Shown: positions 1 to 8,583, counted from the stretch's first letter. The stretch is 64,000 nt of DNA from JAQBVV01 sp965249205 (GCA_965249205.1 CBDFLL010000005.1:1178001-1242000); one strand, 5' to 3'. Numbers and translations: made by a program. Notes: a model not told the origin generated them from the letters alone.

Positions 1-2165
1 TTTGCCCGGTTTAAGTCGAGGTACTTGATGTTCTCGCCACGTGTTTGCGTGATCGCGTTGCCGGTGAAATAGCGCAGGATGCCCGGACCAGACGTGACGC
101 CCTTCTCGGCGTACGGACGTTTGAACCTCGGCCCCGCGTAAATCTTCGCGAGGTGGCCGAGACGTTCAGCGGTCCACTGCTCCTGCTCACCTAGGAGGAG
201 CGCGGCTTGTCGTGCGGCCGAGTAGCGGGGCAGATAGCGTACAGGGTTGAGGTTGAGATTGTCCGTGAGTTTGGCTCGCGGAATCTTGAAGTAGTAGTCA
301 GAATCGGGCTTCTTGCCCTTTTGGATGGTCTCCCATGCGGCGAAAATATCGTCGGCATCATGATCGAGCACCTGCCGCCCATCCACGATAATCTCGTCGC
401 CCTTGCTATCGGTCTTGTAGATGGGCTCTCCGACGCCGTTGTGCCCGATACCCTGCGAGATCGCCATGAAGATCGCATAGTCGTCTTCCTTGGAGGATTC
501 GGTCTTCTTCTTTTCCAGCACGAGGAGCGCGGCTTTCGCGTCCGTGTGCGGCTTGAACGTGTCGTCGTGACAGTTAACAACGGCGAGGACTCGCGTCTCT
601 CGCAATATCAACATGCGGACAGGGAGGGCCTTGTCATTGTCGAGTACGCCACGAGGCACGACGATGCCGATTCGACCGCCCGGCTGTACCCAGGTGATAC
701 ACCGCTCAACGAACAGGTACTCGGGCGGCACGCCTTCACCAGACAGCGCCGTAGTCGGGGCGAGTTCTCCTCTAGTGCGCCGCCACGCGTGACCGACTTG
801 GAACTGCTCTAGAATCTCCGGTTCACGCTCGGCCGTGATTTTGTGTGCAGACGTGGCTCCGAAGGGTGGGTTCGTCAAAATAATTGTCGGGGGGCTCGTC
901 TTCGGCTGAAATCCACGTGGGAGGCGACCAACGGGCTCAAGACTATCGCCCCGCACAAGTCCAGAGTGTCCGTCGCTCGCAAGCACCATGTTCGTGCGTG
1001 CGACCTTCACGAGCTTCGGCGACTTGTCTATACCGAAGATACGATTCCGAAATGCATGTACCGTTTTGGTTTTCGATGCTCGCGTGCGGTCGGACTGCAT
1101 GATGTTCCGCGTGACGTGACGCATCGCAGAAATCAAAAAACCGCCCGACCCCATCGCTGGATCAAGAATCACGTCACGTTCACCAGGATCGACGAGCTTC
1201 ACGATCAACTGCACCATGATCCGGTGCGTGAAGTACTGCCCCCGATCGCCTTTCAAGTGAGACCCGACGTACACCTCATAAGCTGCACCGACGACGTCGT
1301 AAATCTCATCGGACTCGTCATCGGCCACGAACCGGAAGTCCTGAAGCTCAGAGACCACCGTCGCGATCTCCCGGTCTCCTGCCGTGATGCGTTCGTGTTC
1401 GTCGAAGATAGCCGTGTTGTCGTCGCGCACGTCTTCAAATAATCGCCGCGCGCGGCCAGCCACGCGCTTGCGACCGTCCGCTGATTGCAGTTCAGTCGCG
1501 GTGCAACGGAACTCGCAGGTGTCGCCAGGATTCAGTTCATCGCGGTACTTCGCGAGGATGATCCGCACCATGTCCATCGCGAGATCGTCCGAGTCGATGC
1601 CGACTTTGTAGAGTGCGTTGTGACACCGCTTGAACGTCTCAACAAGATCATGTGGGGTGCGAAGTTGGTGCTTCTTGTGCTTCCCGATCGCGTCCCAGTC
1701 CTCATCGGCGTGTGGGATGTTCGGCCACTCGTCAAGATGGTTCTTGACACGATGCAGATAGAGCGGTGCGTCCTTGTCGTTCAGCCAGACGCCACCTTCG
1801 GCAGAACTCGCGAAAATGTAGGACTTGAGTTGCGCCTGTCCGCTCTTTTGGTCTGGTGCCTTTGTCTCGACAATCAGGCGAATGCGACCCTGATCCTTGC
1901 GCGTGGCGGTTTCTGGTGCGTCGTAGATCGCGATGTCCGCGAATTTGGTGCCGGAGCCGATCTGGATCGGCGTATTGAACACCATCAGGGCCTTCGCGTA
2001 GCCGTACTCGTGGTGCAGCTTCCGAGCGTAGTTCTGGCGGACGTGCTCTTCGGGTGTGTTCTGGCGGAGTACGCTCGAATCTAGAAAATCAACGATTCGA
2101 CCGTCCGCAGTTAGGCGGAGCCGGTCGCTCGCGATGAGCGTGAGTTGTGTCGCAGCGTGCGGCAT
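1..2165 (-). CDS. Fused restriction-modification protein (HsdR-N-like nuclease + N6-adenine methylase), 3' end beyond window
   Basis: The reading frame stays open from an ATG at 2165 to the left edge (721 visible codons), so only the 5' part of the gene is present. Residues about 20-120 resemble the N-terminal domain of type I HsdR, with a D...ExK-like pair (FADIAIYD, then RLIVETKAPD). An N6-adenine methylase follows, with the SAM-binding motif DPAMGSGGF at 335-343 and the catalytic NPPFG at 432-436. The part after about 600 may lead into a target-recognition region. A GAGGCG ribosome site lies just upstream of the ATG. Nuclease and methylase in one chain suggest a type IIG-like or type I-derived system; cleavage activity is inferred. 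The start overlaps the end of the upstream transposase gene by about 77 bases, on the same strand. Confidence 0.85.
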   Translation of the reverse strand, partial: MPHAATQLTLIASDRLRLTADGRIVDFLDSSVLRQNTPEEHVRQNYARKLHHEYGYAKALMVFNTPIQIGSGTKFADIAIYDAPETATRKDQGRIRLIVETKAPDQKSGQAQLKSYIFASSAEGGVWLNDKDAPLYLHRVKNHLDEWPNIPHADEDWDAIGKHKKHQLRTPHDLVETFKRCHNALYKVGIDSDDLAMDMVRIILAKYRDELNPGDTCEFRCTATELQSADGRKRVAGRARRLFEDVRDDNTAIFDEHERITAGDREIATVVSELQDFRFVADDESDEIYDVVGAAYEVYVGSHLKGDRGQYFTHRIMVQLIVKLVDPGERDVILDPAMGSGGFLISAMRHVTRNIMQSDRTRASKTKTVHAFRNRIFGIDKSPKLVKVARTNMVLASDGHSGLVRGDSLEPVGRLPRGFQPKTSPPTIILTNPPFGATSAHKITAEREPEILEQFQVGHAWRRTRGELAPTTALSGEGVPPEYLFVERCITWVQPGGRIGIVVPRGVLDNDKALPVRMLILRETRVLAVVNCHDDTFKPHTDAKAALLVLEKKKTESSKEDDYAIFMAISQGIGHNGVGEPIYKTDSKGDEIIVDGRQVLDHDADDIFAAWETIQKGKKPDSDYYFKIPRAKLTDNLNLNPVRYLPRYSAARQAALLLGEQEQWTAERLGHLAKIYAGPRFKRPYAEKGVTSGPGILRYFTGNAITQTRGENIKYLDLNRA

Positions 2166-3135
2166 CGGCTCGCCTCATTGGACGGCGCAGCGTCATCCGC
2201 TTCCCTTCTGCCTTACGGATACCCTCGATGGTTCGGAGTCCGTCCGTCAGCGTCCGGGTGTTGTAGCGGAAGTCGAACTCGCCGAGGTACTGGTCGAGAT
2301 GCTCTTTACTAACGTGATGATAGACCCCGTTTATCCCTCGTTTCAAGAGAGAAAAGTACCCCTCGACTGTATTCGTGTACGCCTCACCTCGGGCGAACTC
2401 ATCAGCAGAATGGTTGACCGTCTGGTGGCTCGCGAAGTCGCGCCCAGGCGTCCGATAGATGCCGTACTGGTCCGTCATCAGCGTGGCGCTCGGATCGACG
2501 TGTTCACGGAGGGCGGACCGCAGGTTCTTGGCCGTCACATTTGGCATGACCATGCTCCGAACCTTCCCGCCACGCTGGAGAAGCGAGACGACTGGCGTCT
2601 TGTGTGAGCCAGGGCCGGGGCGACCACGCATTGTTCCCCGTTTCCGACGAGCGCCAACATACGTCTCGTCCGCCTCCACCGTCCCGGTCAGTCGCTCGAC
2701 GGCGATGGAGTCCTTCATCGCGTAGCGAATCTTGTGGAACATCAGCCACGCGGTACGGTACGAGCCGATCTTCAACATGCGCTGAAGCTGAAGCGCAGAC
2801 ATCCCCTTCTTGGACGAGCAGAGTAGGTAGAAGGCTGCGAGCCACAACCGAAGGCCCTTCTTCGCGCCGTGAAAGATCGTCCCAACCGTGACGGTGAACT
2901 GCTGACGACACGCGCCACAGTCGTAGAGTCCAGGGCGCACCTTCTTGGCGGGGTTTGGCGTGATAGCGTGAATCTTCGTCTCGTCGGCGTTTCCGCAGTG
3001 CGGACAGAAGCGCCCCTCTTGCCAGCGCACGGCCTCTAGGTAGAGCCGGGCGTCTTCATCCGTGGCAAAATGAGCCAGTATCTCGACAAGGTCTAGCTCT
3101 GGAGGGGTAGGCGGGAGCGGTGTCTTGACTGCCAT
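2089..3135 (-). CDS. IS1595-family transposase
   Basis: This 348-residue protein has the IS1595 (ISXO2-like) layout. An N-terminal zinc ribbon (CPHCG at about 45-49, then CGAC at about 74-77) precedes a DDE-type nuclease core with GTVEADETYVG, LMTDQYGIY and NTVEGYFSLLKRGINGVYHH, ending in the usual EGKRMTLRRP. About 27 extra residues after RRP are atypical and encoded by the overlap with the methylase gene, so the ancestral stop may have been lost. The gene looks intact. Terminal inverted repeats could not be paired inside the window; a left end may lie beyond base 1. Confidence 0.88.
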   Translation of the reverse strand: MAVKTPLPPTPPELDLVEILAHFATDEDARLYLEAVRWQEGRFCPHCGNADETKIHAITPNPAKKVRPGLYDCGACRQQFTVTVGTIFHGAKKGLRLWLAAFYLLCSSKKGMSALQLQRMLKIGSYRTAWLMFHKIRYAMKDSIAVERLTGTVEADETYVGARRKRGTMRGRPGPGSHKTPVVSLLQRGGKVRSMVMPNVTAKNLRSALREHVDPSATLMTDQYGIYRTPGRDFASHQTVNHSADEFARGEAYTNTVEGYFSLLKRGINGVYHHVSKEHLDQYLGEFDFRYNTRTLTDGLRTIEGIRKAEGKRMTLRRPMRRADAARCDTTHAHRERPAPPNCGRSNR

Positions 3136-3371
3136 GCCCCAATTCTAGGGCCTGTATCTGCATTTGTCAAGTGCATAGTTACCAAGCCCAGTTGGAGCCC
3201 AGCCGACAGCCCTGCCGTCAAGTTTGCCCAGCGCGGATTTCATGAGCGCGTAGCTCCCGAGGAACCGCAGGCAGTCCACACCCGCCGGGGGGAACACCTC
3301 GACCGTCTGCTAGGCAGAAGTCAAATCCGCGTTAGTCGCCTGGACTCGGCAACCCGAAGTAGGATCCGGTA
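3136..3371. repeat. Intergenic region with a short inverted-repeat element (arms 3231-3242 and 3321-3332)
   Basis: No gene is supported in these 236 bases between the transposase and the first cupin gene. It holds GCGCGGATTTCA at 3231-3242 and an imperfect inverted copy at 3321-3332, about 100 bp end to end. The 26 bases starting at 3231 closely match, in inverted orientation, the right end of a similar element at 29329-29391, which suggests a small dispersed non-autonomous repeat. The promoter of the cupin operon should also lie here, but no clear -35/-10 pair was recognised. Confidence 0.5.
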
Positions 3372-3974
3372 ATGGCTCACGACAAGAACGACGCCGCGGC
3401 ACCCGAAATGATCGTGAACGAATCCCACTACCACAGCAAGAAGGACCGGGTGTTCGTCCGGGCGATACAGGGTCACTACAACCTGACGGCAGAGCTTGCG
3501 CGGCTACGCGCGATGCCACGTGTGAGGAAGGGACGCGCGATCGCGTTCACCGATGGTCCGCAGACGTTCAGCCGACACTACGTCGAGCCCAAGGACGGCA
3601 TTACCCAGATGTTCCACCTGCACATCGAGGAATGGGCGCCGAACGCCAAGTCACAGAAGCATGGCCACGTGAACGAGGCCGCGTTCTACATCCTCGACGG
3701 CGAAGGCTACGAGATCCATGACGGAGTCCGTTACGACTGGAAAGCGGGCGACGTCTCGATCGTGCATAACAACTGCGTGCACCAGCACTTCAACGCGAGC
3801 CCCACCAAGCCGGCGCGCGCACTGGTTATGAAAACGAAACCGATGTTCATGTTCATGAACATGTTGTTTCAGCAGATGGTGGAACCGCGCCCGACGGTGC
3901 CCGCGCCAGGAGGTGAGGGCTTCCAGGTGCGCGAACGCGAAGACGACTTCAACCACGACAACGACACAGAGTAA
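3372..3974 (+). CDS. Single-domain cupin protein, copy 1
   Basis: A 200-residue cupin. Motif 1 is KHGHVNEAAFYILDGEG (HxH and Glu metal ligands, about residues 96-112) and motif 2 is GDVSIVHNNCVHQHFN (third His, about 125-140), so a mononuclear metal site is expected. It has no signal peptide and should be cytoplasmic. It is closely related to the cupin at 5823-6374; both share the FVRxxQGHYNL start and the MKTKPMFxFMNMLFQ segment. First gene of a plus-strand operon with cupin 2 and three binding lipoproteins. Candidate roles are metal-dependent oxygenase, isomerase or ligand-binding protein; the substrate cannot be read from the sequence. Confidence 0.85.
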   Translation: MAHDKNDAAAPEMIVNESHYHSKKDRVFVRAIQGHYNLTAELARLRAMPRVRKGRAIAFTDGPQTFSRHYVEPKDGITQMFHLHIEEWAPNAKSQKHGHVNEAAFYILDGEGYEIHDGVRYDWKAGDVSIVHNNCVHQHFNASPTKPARALVMKTKPMFMFMNMLFQQMVEPRPTVPAPGGEGFQVREREDDFNHDNDTE

Positions 3975-4001
3975 GGCAAAGCGCAGTAGGAGACCGTAGC
4001 G

Positions 4002-4631
4002 ATGGCATGGAGCGAATCGAAGGCGTGGCGGCACGGCACCCAGAATCAGCAGTTCTATCAGGCGCTGCTGGATGACGCGGAAGCGGCGCCGGCGCGGAAC
4101 GCAAAGCGGAAGAAGGTGCTCCACCCCGAGGACATGCCGTGGGAGATGTCGCGTCAAGGGCTGCTCAAGCACCTGGTCAACGAGGCCATGAACACGCGCA
4201 TGGAGACGGTGGACGCCTACATGCAGATCATCCCGCCCGGCAGTCGCTCGGGGAAACATCGGCACCTGGCGGAGGAATGCCTCTACGTGCTCGAGGGACG
4301 TGGCTACGACCTGCACCAGGACTGCGACGTCGAGATCACCGACACGTATCACTGGACGCCGCAAGAAGAGGTGAAGCGCTACGAATGGGAAGCGGGTGAC
4401 GTCATTTATGTTCCGCCCAACACGATTCATCAACACCTCAACGCGAGCTCGGACCAGCCGGTGCGCCTCATCTCGGTGATCAACCGGATCTTCAAGGCCT
4501 GTGGGCTGAACGACCTCGAACAGATCGAGGACGCGCCGGAGTACGACTCGACCGTCGTGCTGAACGCCGAGATCGTGGAGAGCTATCTGCGGGGTGTCGC
4601 GGCGACTGGAGCGTTTTCGAGTTCTTCGTAG
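4002..4631 (+). CDS. Single-domain cupin protein, copy 2 (diverged)
   Basis: A 209-residue cupin with motif 1 around GKHRHLAEECLYVLEGRG (HRH and Glu) and motif 2 GDVIYVPPNTIHQHLN, so all four usual metal ligands are present. Between the motifs is a 15-20 residue insertion (DVEITDTYHWTPQEEV) absent from copies 1 and 3. It starts 27 bases after copy 1. The last codons and the stop (GAFSSSS then TAG) are built from the left arm of an inverted-repeat element, suggesting that the repeat entered the 3' end and replaced the original C-terminus. Substrate unknown. Confidence 0.83.
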   Translation: MAWSESKAWRHGTQNQQFYQALLDDAEAAPARNAKRKKVLHPEDMPWEMSRQGLLKHLVNEAMNTRMETVDAYMQIIPPGSRSGKHRHLAEECLYVLEGRGYDLHQDCDVEITDTYHWTPQEEVKRYEWEAGDVIYVPPNTIHQHLNASSDQPVRLISVINRIFKACGLNDLEQIEDAPEYDSTVVLNAEIVESYLRGVAATGAFSSSS

Positions 4632-4706
4632 CAACGAATAGCATGTGGCACCTATATAGCCCGAGGCAGCAGCACATCCGAGCACCATGGACAAGTCGAA
4701 AACGCT
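4610..4706. repeat. 97-bp inverted-repeat element
   Basis: AGCGTTTTCGA at 4610-4620 is an exact inverted match to TCGAAAACGCT at 4696-4706. Including flanks, the right end reads TAAAGCGTTTTCGA on the minus strand. A related element with arms AGCGCTTTTCA lies at 11137-11287. The AT-richer interior (CTATATAG) contrasts with the surroundings. It could be a small MITE or a structured transcript between cupin 2 and the first lipoprotein gene. Confidence 0.5.
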
Positions 4707-4718
4707 TTAGCTGAGCCG

Positions 4719-5804
4719 GTGGACATGACGTTTGATCGCCGCGCGTTTCACCGCATGTTGCTGGGGCTCTTCGTAGCCTCAGGGGCCGCGTGCGCGCGCC
4801 GGGACGCGTCGGAGTCACCACACCGCGCGCTCTATCTGCTGGACGACGCCGAACGGCAGGAGCGCCTGCTCGCCGGAGCGCAGCAGGAAGGCGTCGTGGT
4901 CATCTATACGTCGCTCAACACGCAGGACTCCGGTCCGTTGACGCAGGCCTTCGAGGAGCGGTTCGGCGTCAAAACCGAACTCTGGCGTTCCAGCAGCGAC
5001 CGCGTTGTCCAGCGAGCCGTCGCCGAGGCTCGTGCCGGTCGCCTCACCTACGACGTCGTCGAGACCAATGGCCCCGAGATGGAGGCGTGCTTCCGCGAGG
5101 GTCTACTCGAGCAGTTCCATAGCCCTCATTTCACGGATCTGGCGCCGGCCGCGTTTCCGGAACACCGGTACTACGTGGCCGACCGCTTCAACTTCTTCAC
5201 CATCGCGTACAACACCGACCTGGTGGCGCCGGATGAGGTGCCGAATTCGTACGACGACCTGCTGCACCCGCGATTCGCGGGCAGGCTCGGCCTCGAAGCC
5301 GGCGACGTCGACTGGTTCGGAGCGATGGTGAAGCACATGGGTGAGGAAGCCGGACTGGCGTTCTTCACCAGCCTGGCTAGCCTGCGGCCACAGATCCGCA
5401 GCGGCCACACGCTGATGGGGCAGGTTGTCGCCTCAGGTGAGATCCCGATCGCCGCCAACATCTACAACCACAACGCCGAGCGCCTGGCCGCGCAGGGCGC
5501 GCCGATCCGCTGGAAGGCCCTCGACCCTACGTTCGGCCGGCCCAACGCCATCGGCCTCACGCGGCGCGCGCCGCATCCCCACGGCGCGCTGCTGTTTGCC
5601 GACTTCTTGCTCTCGCGCGAGGGGCAGACGATTCTCAGAGATCGAAACCGGGTGCCTTCGAGCCGCGCCGTGAATTCGTCCCTGAACGATTTTCCTTTCG
5701 AGATGATCGACCCGCTGATCTCGCTGGACGAGGACGAGAAATGGTCGACAATATGGTCGGAGCTGTTCCTCAAAGGACAGGCTGTCCCGAGAGACGTCGC
5801 CTAA
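4719..5804 (+). CDS. Extracellular solute-binding lipoprotein, family 1 (Fe3+/AfuA-like), copy 1
   Basis: A 361-residue periplasmic binding protein of the iron/putrescine-type group. The N-terminus has a twin-arginine-like DRRAFHR, a hydrophobic stretch and a cysteine in SGAAC, so Tat export and lipid anchoring are plausible. Conserved segments are VVIYTSLNTQDSGPL, TYDVVETNGPEME, IAYNTDLV and GRLGLEAGDVDWFG. It is paralogous to the proteins at 7507 and 8602. GTG at 4719 was kept; ATG at 4725 is equally possible and neither has a strong ribosome site. No permease or ATPase gene is nearby, so either a remote transporter is shared or the protein acts as a sensor or scavenger. Ligand unknown. Confidence 0.85.
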   Translation: MDMTFDRRAFHRMLLGLFVASGAACARRDASESPHRALYLLDDAERQERLLAGAQQEGVVVIYTSLNTQDSGPLTQAFEERFGVKTELWRSSSDRVVQRAVAEARAGRLTYDVVETNGPEMEACFREGLLEQFHSPHFTDLAPAAFPEHRYYVADRFNFFTIAYNTDLVAPDEVPNSYDDLLHPRFAGRLGLEAGDVDWFGAMVKHMGEEAGLAFFTSLASLRPQIRSGHTLMGQVVASGEIPIAANIYNHNAERLAAQGAPIRWKALDPTFGRPNAIGLTRRAPHPHGALLFADFLLSREGQTILRDRNRVPSSRAVNSSLNDFPFEMIDPLISLDEDEKWSTIWSELFLKGQAVPRDVA

Positions 5805-5822
5805 CGGCGACCGGAGACCGAT

Positions 5823-6374
5823 ATGGGCAAAGAGTCGCATTTCACTGCCAAGACGCCGCGCATGTTTGTGCGTGGCATGCAGGGACACTACAACCTCAAG
5901 GACGAGCTGGCACGGTTGCGCTCGATGCCGCGCGTGGTCCGGGGTCGCGAGCTCAAGTTCAACGACGGTCCGCAGACCTTCAGCAAGCACTTCGTGGAGC
6001 CTGTCGACGGACTGACGCAGACCTTGCACGTGCACCTGGAGGAATATGCGCCTGGCGGGCACAATCAGAAGCATGGGCACGTGAACGAGGCGGCCTTTTA
6101 CATCCTCGACGGCGAGGGCTACGAGATCCACGACGGGGTCCGCTACGACTGGAAGGCGGGCGACACTGTAGTGGTCCACAACAACTGCGTCCATCAGCAT
6201 TTCAACGCGAGCGCGACGAAGCCGGCGCGTGCGTTCGTGATGAAAACCAAGCCGATGTTTCTGTTTATGAACATGCTCTTTCAGAAGACCGTTGAGCCGC
6301 GTCCAACCGAGCCGGCACCTGGCGCCGAGGGATTCGAGGCGCGAGAAGAACAGGACTTCAACCACGACGAATAG
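5823..6374 (+). CDS. Single-domain cupin protein, copy 3
   Basis: A 183-residue cupin very similar to copy 1 at 3372-3974. It has motif 1 QKHGHVNEAAFYILDGEG and motif 2 GDTVVVHNNCVHQHFN, with the full HxH...E...H ligand set. The tail is acidic (EQDFNHDE), like the EREDDFNHDNDTE tail of copy 1. It begins 18 bases after the first lipoprotein gene and 17 before the bicupin, so cotranscription is likely. Alternating cupin and lipoprotein genes suggest an ancestral cupin-lipoprotein pair that was duplicated. Cytoplasmic; substrate unknown. Confidence 0.85.
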   Translation: MGKESHFTAKTPRMFVRGMQGHYNLKDELARLRSMPRVVRGRELKFNDGPQTFSKHFVEPVDGLTQTLHVHLEEYAPGGHNQKHGHVNEAAFYILDGEGYEIHDGVRYDWKAGDTVVVHNNCVHQHFNASATKPARAFVMKTKPMFLFMNMLFQKTVEPRPTEPAPGAEGFEAREEQDFNHDE

Positions 6375-6391
6375 TTCGACCCGGGAGCCAC

Positions 6392-7510
6392 ATGTCAGCA
6401 AACGCAGTCGTCTCCGAAGATCTGGCGAGGAAGTTCGCTGCCGAGAAGGACACCCCGTACACGCGATGGGTGCGTGAGGAGGGGTTGGAGATTGTGAGTT
6501 CACTCCACGTTCCCGATCTGCACACGATCGCCCTCAAGCCGTGGCCCCGCCGGGGCGGACGTGGCGTCTTTCTGAACCACGACGCCTCACGAACTTCGAA
6601 CGATTGCTACGTGTGCGAGATTCCGCCCGGCAAGGAGCTCGCGCCGCAGCGTCAGATGTACGAGGAGATGGTGTATGTCCTCGACGGACTCGGTTCGACG
6701 GCGGTGTGGAACGACGCTGGACGGCGCATCACGTTTGAATGGAAGGCGGGCACGCTCTTTGCGATTCCGCTCAACGCCTGGCATCAGCACTTCAACAGCT
6801 CCGGGGTCAAGCCCGCGCGTTACGTGTCGGTGACCAACGCGCCCACGATCATCAACGCCTTCGGCGATTTCCGATTCGTGTTCAACACGAGCTACGATTT
6901 CACGGACCGCTTCAACGGCGAGCCGACATATTTCGCCAACTGGGGCGAGCAGCGAGGCCTGCTCCTCGACACCAACTTCGTTGCCGACGCGGTGAATCTA
7001 CCGCTTGTATCTGCTGGCGAGCGCGGTGCCGGAGGGGGACATATCCGGTTCAGCATGGCCAAGGGGCACATGAACAGCCATATCTCGCAGTTTCCGGTAG
7101 GAACCTACAAGAAGGCCCACGCACATGGGCCCGGTGCGCACGTCATTATCATGAACGGCGAAGGGTACAGCTTGATGTGGCCCGAGGGCGAGGCGCCGAA
7201 ACGATACGATTGGAAAGAGGGCACGATGATCGTGCCGCCCAACCTCTGGTTCCACCAGCATTTCAACACCGGTACCACCCCCGCGCGTTACCTGGCGTTC
7301 AAGGCGGAGGGCGTGGCCATCAGGAACTCCCAGGGCGTGCCGAAGGCCTGGATCTCCAAGCGTCTCGGCGGCGATCAGATCGACTATGCCGACGAGTCGC
7401 CCAAAGTGCGGCAGCTGTTCGCCGACGCGCTCGCCGCGCGCGGCCTCACGTCGAGGATGGACGACGCGTACGCCGAGGAGGCAAAGGAGATGACGGGGGT
7501 CGTTCAATGA
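6392..7510 (+). CDS. Bicupin protein (possible ring-cleavage-type oxygenase)
   Basis: A 372-residue protein with two cupin modules. In the N-terminal module (about 75-155) the HxH of motif 1 is replaced by QRQ (APQRQMYEEMVYVLDG), although NAWHQHFN keeps the later His. The C-terminal module (about 240-320) has KAHAHGPGAHVIIMNGEG and NLWFHQHFN and can bind metal. Two-cupin proteins include gentisate and 1-hydroxy-2-naphthoate dioxygenases, so ring cleavage is possible but not shown. The stop overlaps the next gene's ATG (ATGA), indicating translational coupling to a binding lipoprotein. Confidence 0.85.
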   Translation: MSANAVVSEDLARKFAAEKDTPYTRWVREEGLEIVSSLHVPDLHTIALKPWPRRGGRGVFLNHDASRTSNDCYVCEIPPGKELAPQRQMYEEMVYVLDGLGSTAVWNDAGRRITFEWKAGTLFAIPLNAWHQHFNSSGVKPARYVSVTNAPTIINAFGDFRFVFNTSYDFTDRFNGEPTYFANWGEQRGLLLDTNFVADAVNLPLVSAGERGAGGGHIRFSMAKGHMNSHISQFPVGTYKKAHAHGPGAHVIIMNGEGYSLMWPEGEAPKRYDWKEGTMIVPPNLWFHQHFNTGTTPARYLAFKAEGVAIRNSQGVPKAWISKRLGGDQIDYADESPKVRQLFADALAARGLTSRMDDAYAEEAKEMTGVVQ

Positions 7511-8583
7511 AGAGGCGAAAGCTCACCCTCAGGGCCGGCGTCATGGCGGCAGCCAGCGTACTGCTGCTTGTTGGGGGGTGCGGACAGGGCACGCCCGAGG
7601 GAACGACGGCAGTAGCGGTTGACGAGGTTGCGCTGTACGAGGGCCCTGATCGCCTGCAACGGCTCATCGACGGCGCGAAAGAGGAAGGGAAGCTCACCGT
7701 CTACACCTCCGCGCAGACGAGCGATCTTGGTCCGGTTGTCGAAGCGTTTGAAGAGAAGTACGGGATCGACGCGACCATCTGGCGCGCCGGTTCCGAGGCG
7801 GTGCTCAACCGCGCGCTGCAGGAGACCCGCGCCGGACGAAATACCGTGGACGTCGTCGAGACCAACGGGCCGGAACTGGAGTCGTTGCATCGCGAGCAGA
7901 TTCTGCAGCGTGTGAGCAGCCCGCATCACGCGAACCTGATCGCCCCCGCGATCCGTCCGCACGGCGAATGGGTGGGGACTCGGCTCAACGTGTTCGTGCA
8001 GGCGTACAACACCGACCTCGTGACCCAGGAGGAGCTGCCGAAGACGTGGCAGGATCTGCTGGATGCGCGGTGGAAGGGACGACTCGGCATCGAGGCGGAA
8101 GACTCAGACTGGCTGGCCGGCGTGTTCGGTGAAATCGGCGAAGAGCAAGGTCGTCAGCTCTTCGAGGACATCGTGGCGACCAATGGCGTGTCAACGCGAA
8201 AGGGGCACACGCTGCTGACGCAACTCGTCGTATCGGGCGAAGTGCCGCTAGCCCTGACGGTATACAACTACAAAGCGGAACAGTTGAAGAAAGAGGGTGC
8301 GCCGATCGACTGGTTCACGATCGGCAACGCGATTGCGCGCCCCAACGGGGTGGGTGTGGTGCGCACGGCCCCGCATCCGCACGCGGCGACGCTCTTCTAT
8401 GACTTCGAGCTGAGCGAGGAAGGGCAGCAGATCATCGCGATGCGCGACTTCGTGCCGACGAGCAAGACCATCGACACGCCGCTCAACAAGGTGCCGATGA
8501 CGTTCGTGGATGCGCGAGTATCGATCGACGAATACGACAAATGGCAGAACCTGTACACGGACCTCTTCGGCGCAGGGCGCTAG
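7507..8583 (+). CDS. Extracellular solute-binding lipoprotein, family 1, copy 2
   Basis: A 358-residue lipoprotein. MKRRKLTLRAG is followed by a hydrophobic core and the lipobox VGGC, then the mature domain with YEGPDRLQRLIDGAKEEG, LTVYTSAQTSDLGPV, TVDVVETNGPELE and GRLGIEAEDSDWLAG. The start is fixed by the ATGA overlap with the bicupin stop, although the frame extends much further upstream. It is a close paralogue of the proteins at 4719 and 8602 and shares the AYNTDLV and GHTLLTQLVVSGEVPLALTVYNY segments. Anchored at the outer face of the membrane; ligand unknown. Confidence 0.88.
   Translation: MKRRKLTLRAGVMAAASVLLLVGGCGQGTPEGTTAVAVDEVALYEGPDRLQRLIDGAKEEGKLTVYTSAQTSDLGPVVEAFEEKYGIDATIWRAGSEAVLNRALQETRAGRNTVDVVETNGPELESLHREQILQRVSSPHHANLIAPAIRPHGEWVGTRLNVFVQAYNTDLVTQEELPKTWQDLLDARWKGRLGIEAEDSDWLAGVFGEIGEEQGRQLFEDIVATNGVSTRKGHTLLTQLVVSGEVPLALTVYNYKAEQLKKEGAPIDWFTIGNAIARPNGVGVVRTAPHPHAATLFYDFELSEEGQQIIAMRDFVPTSKTIDTPLNKVPMTFVDARVSIDEYDKWQNLYTDLFGAGR

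Noticed and set aside
1742..1768. CTTGACACGATGCAGATAG resembles, inverted, the sequence near 3150-3175 and could be an IS1595 left end
   Set aside because: It lies inside well conserved methylase coding sequence, the match needs gaps, and no target duplication is present.
207..2084. Plus-strand frames at 207-812, 843-1442 and 1485-2084
   Set aside because: They are shadows of the minus-strand methylase gene, whose motifs are continuous across the whole interval.
3651..4694. Minus-strand frame of 347 codons over the two cupin genes
   Set aside because: Antisense shadow of GC-rich coding DNA; low-complexity Arg/His/Val composition and no domain, while the plus-strand cupins have full motifs.
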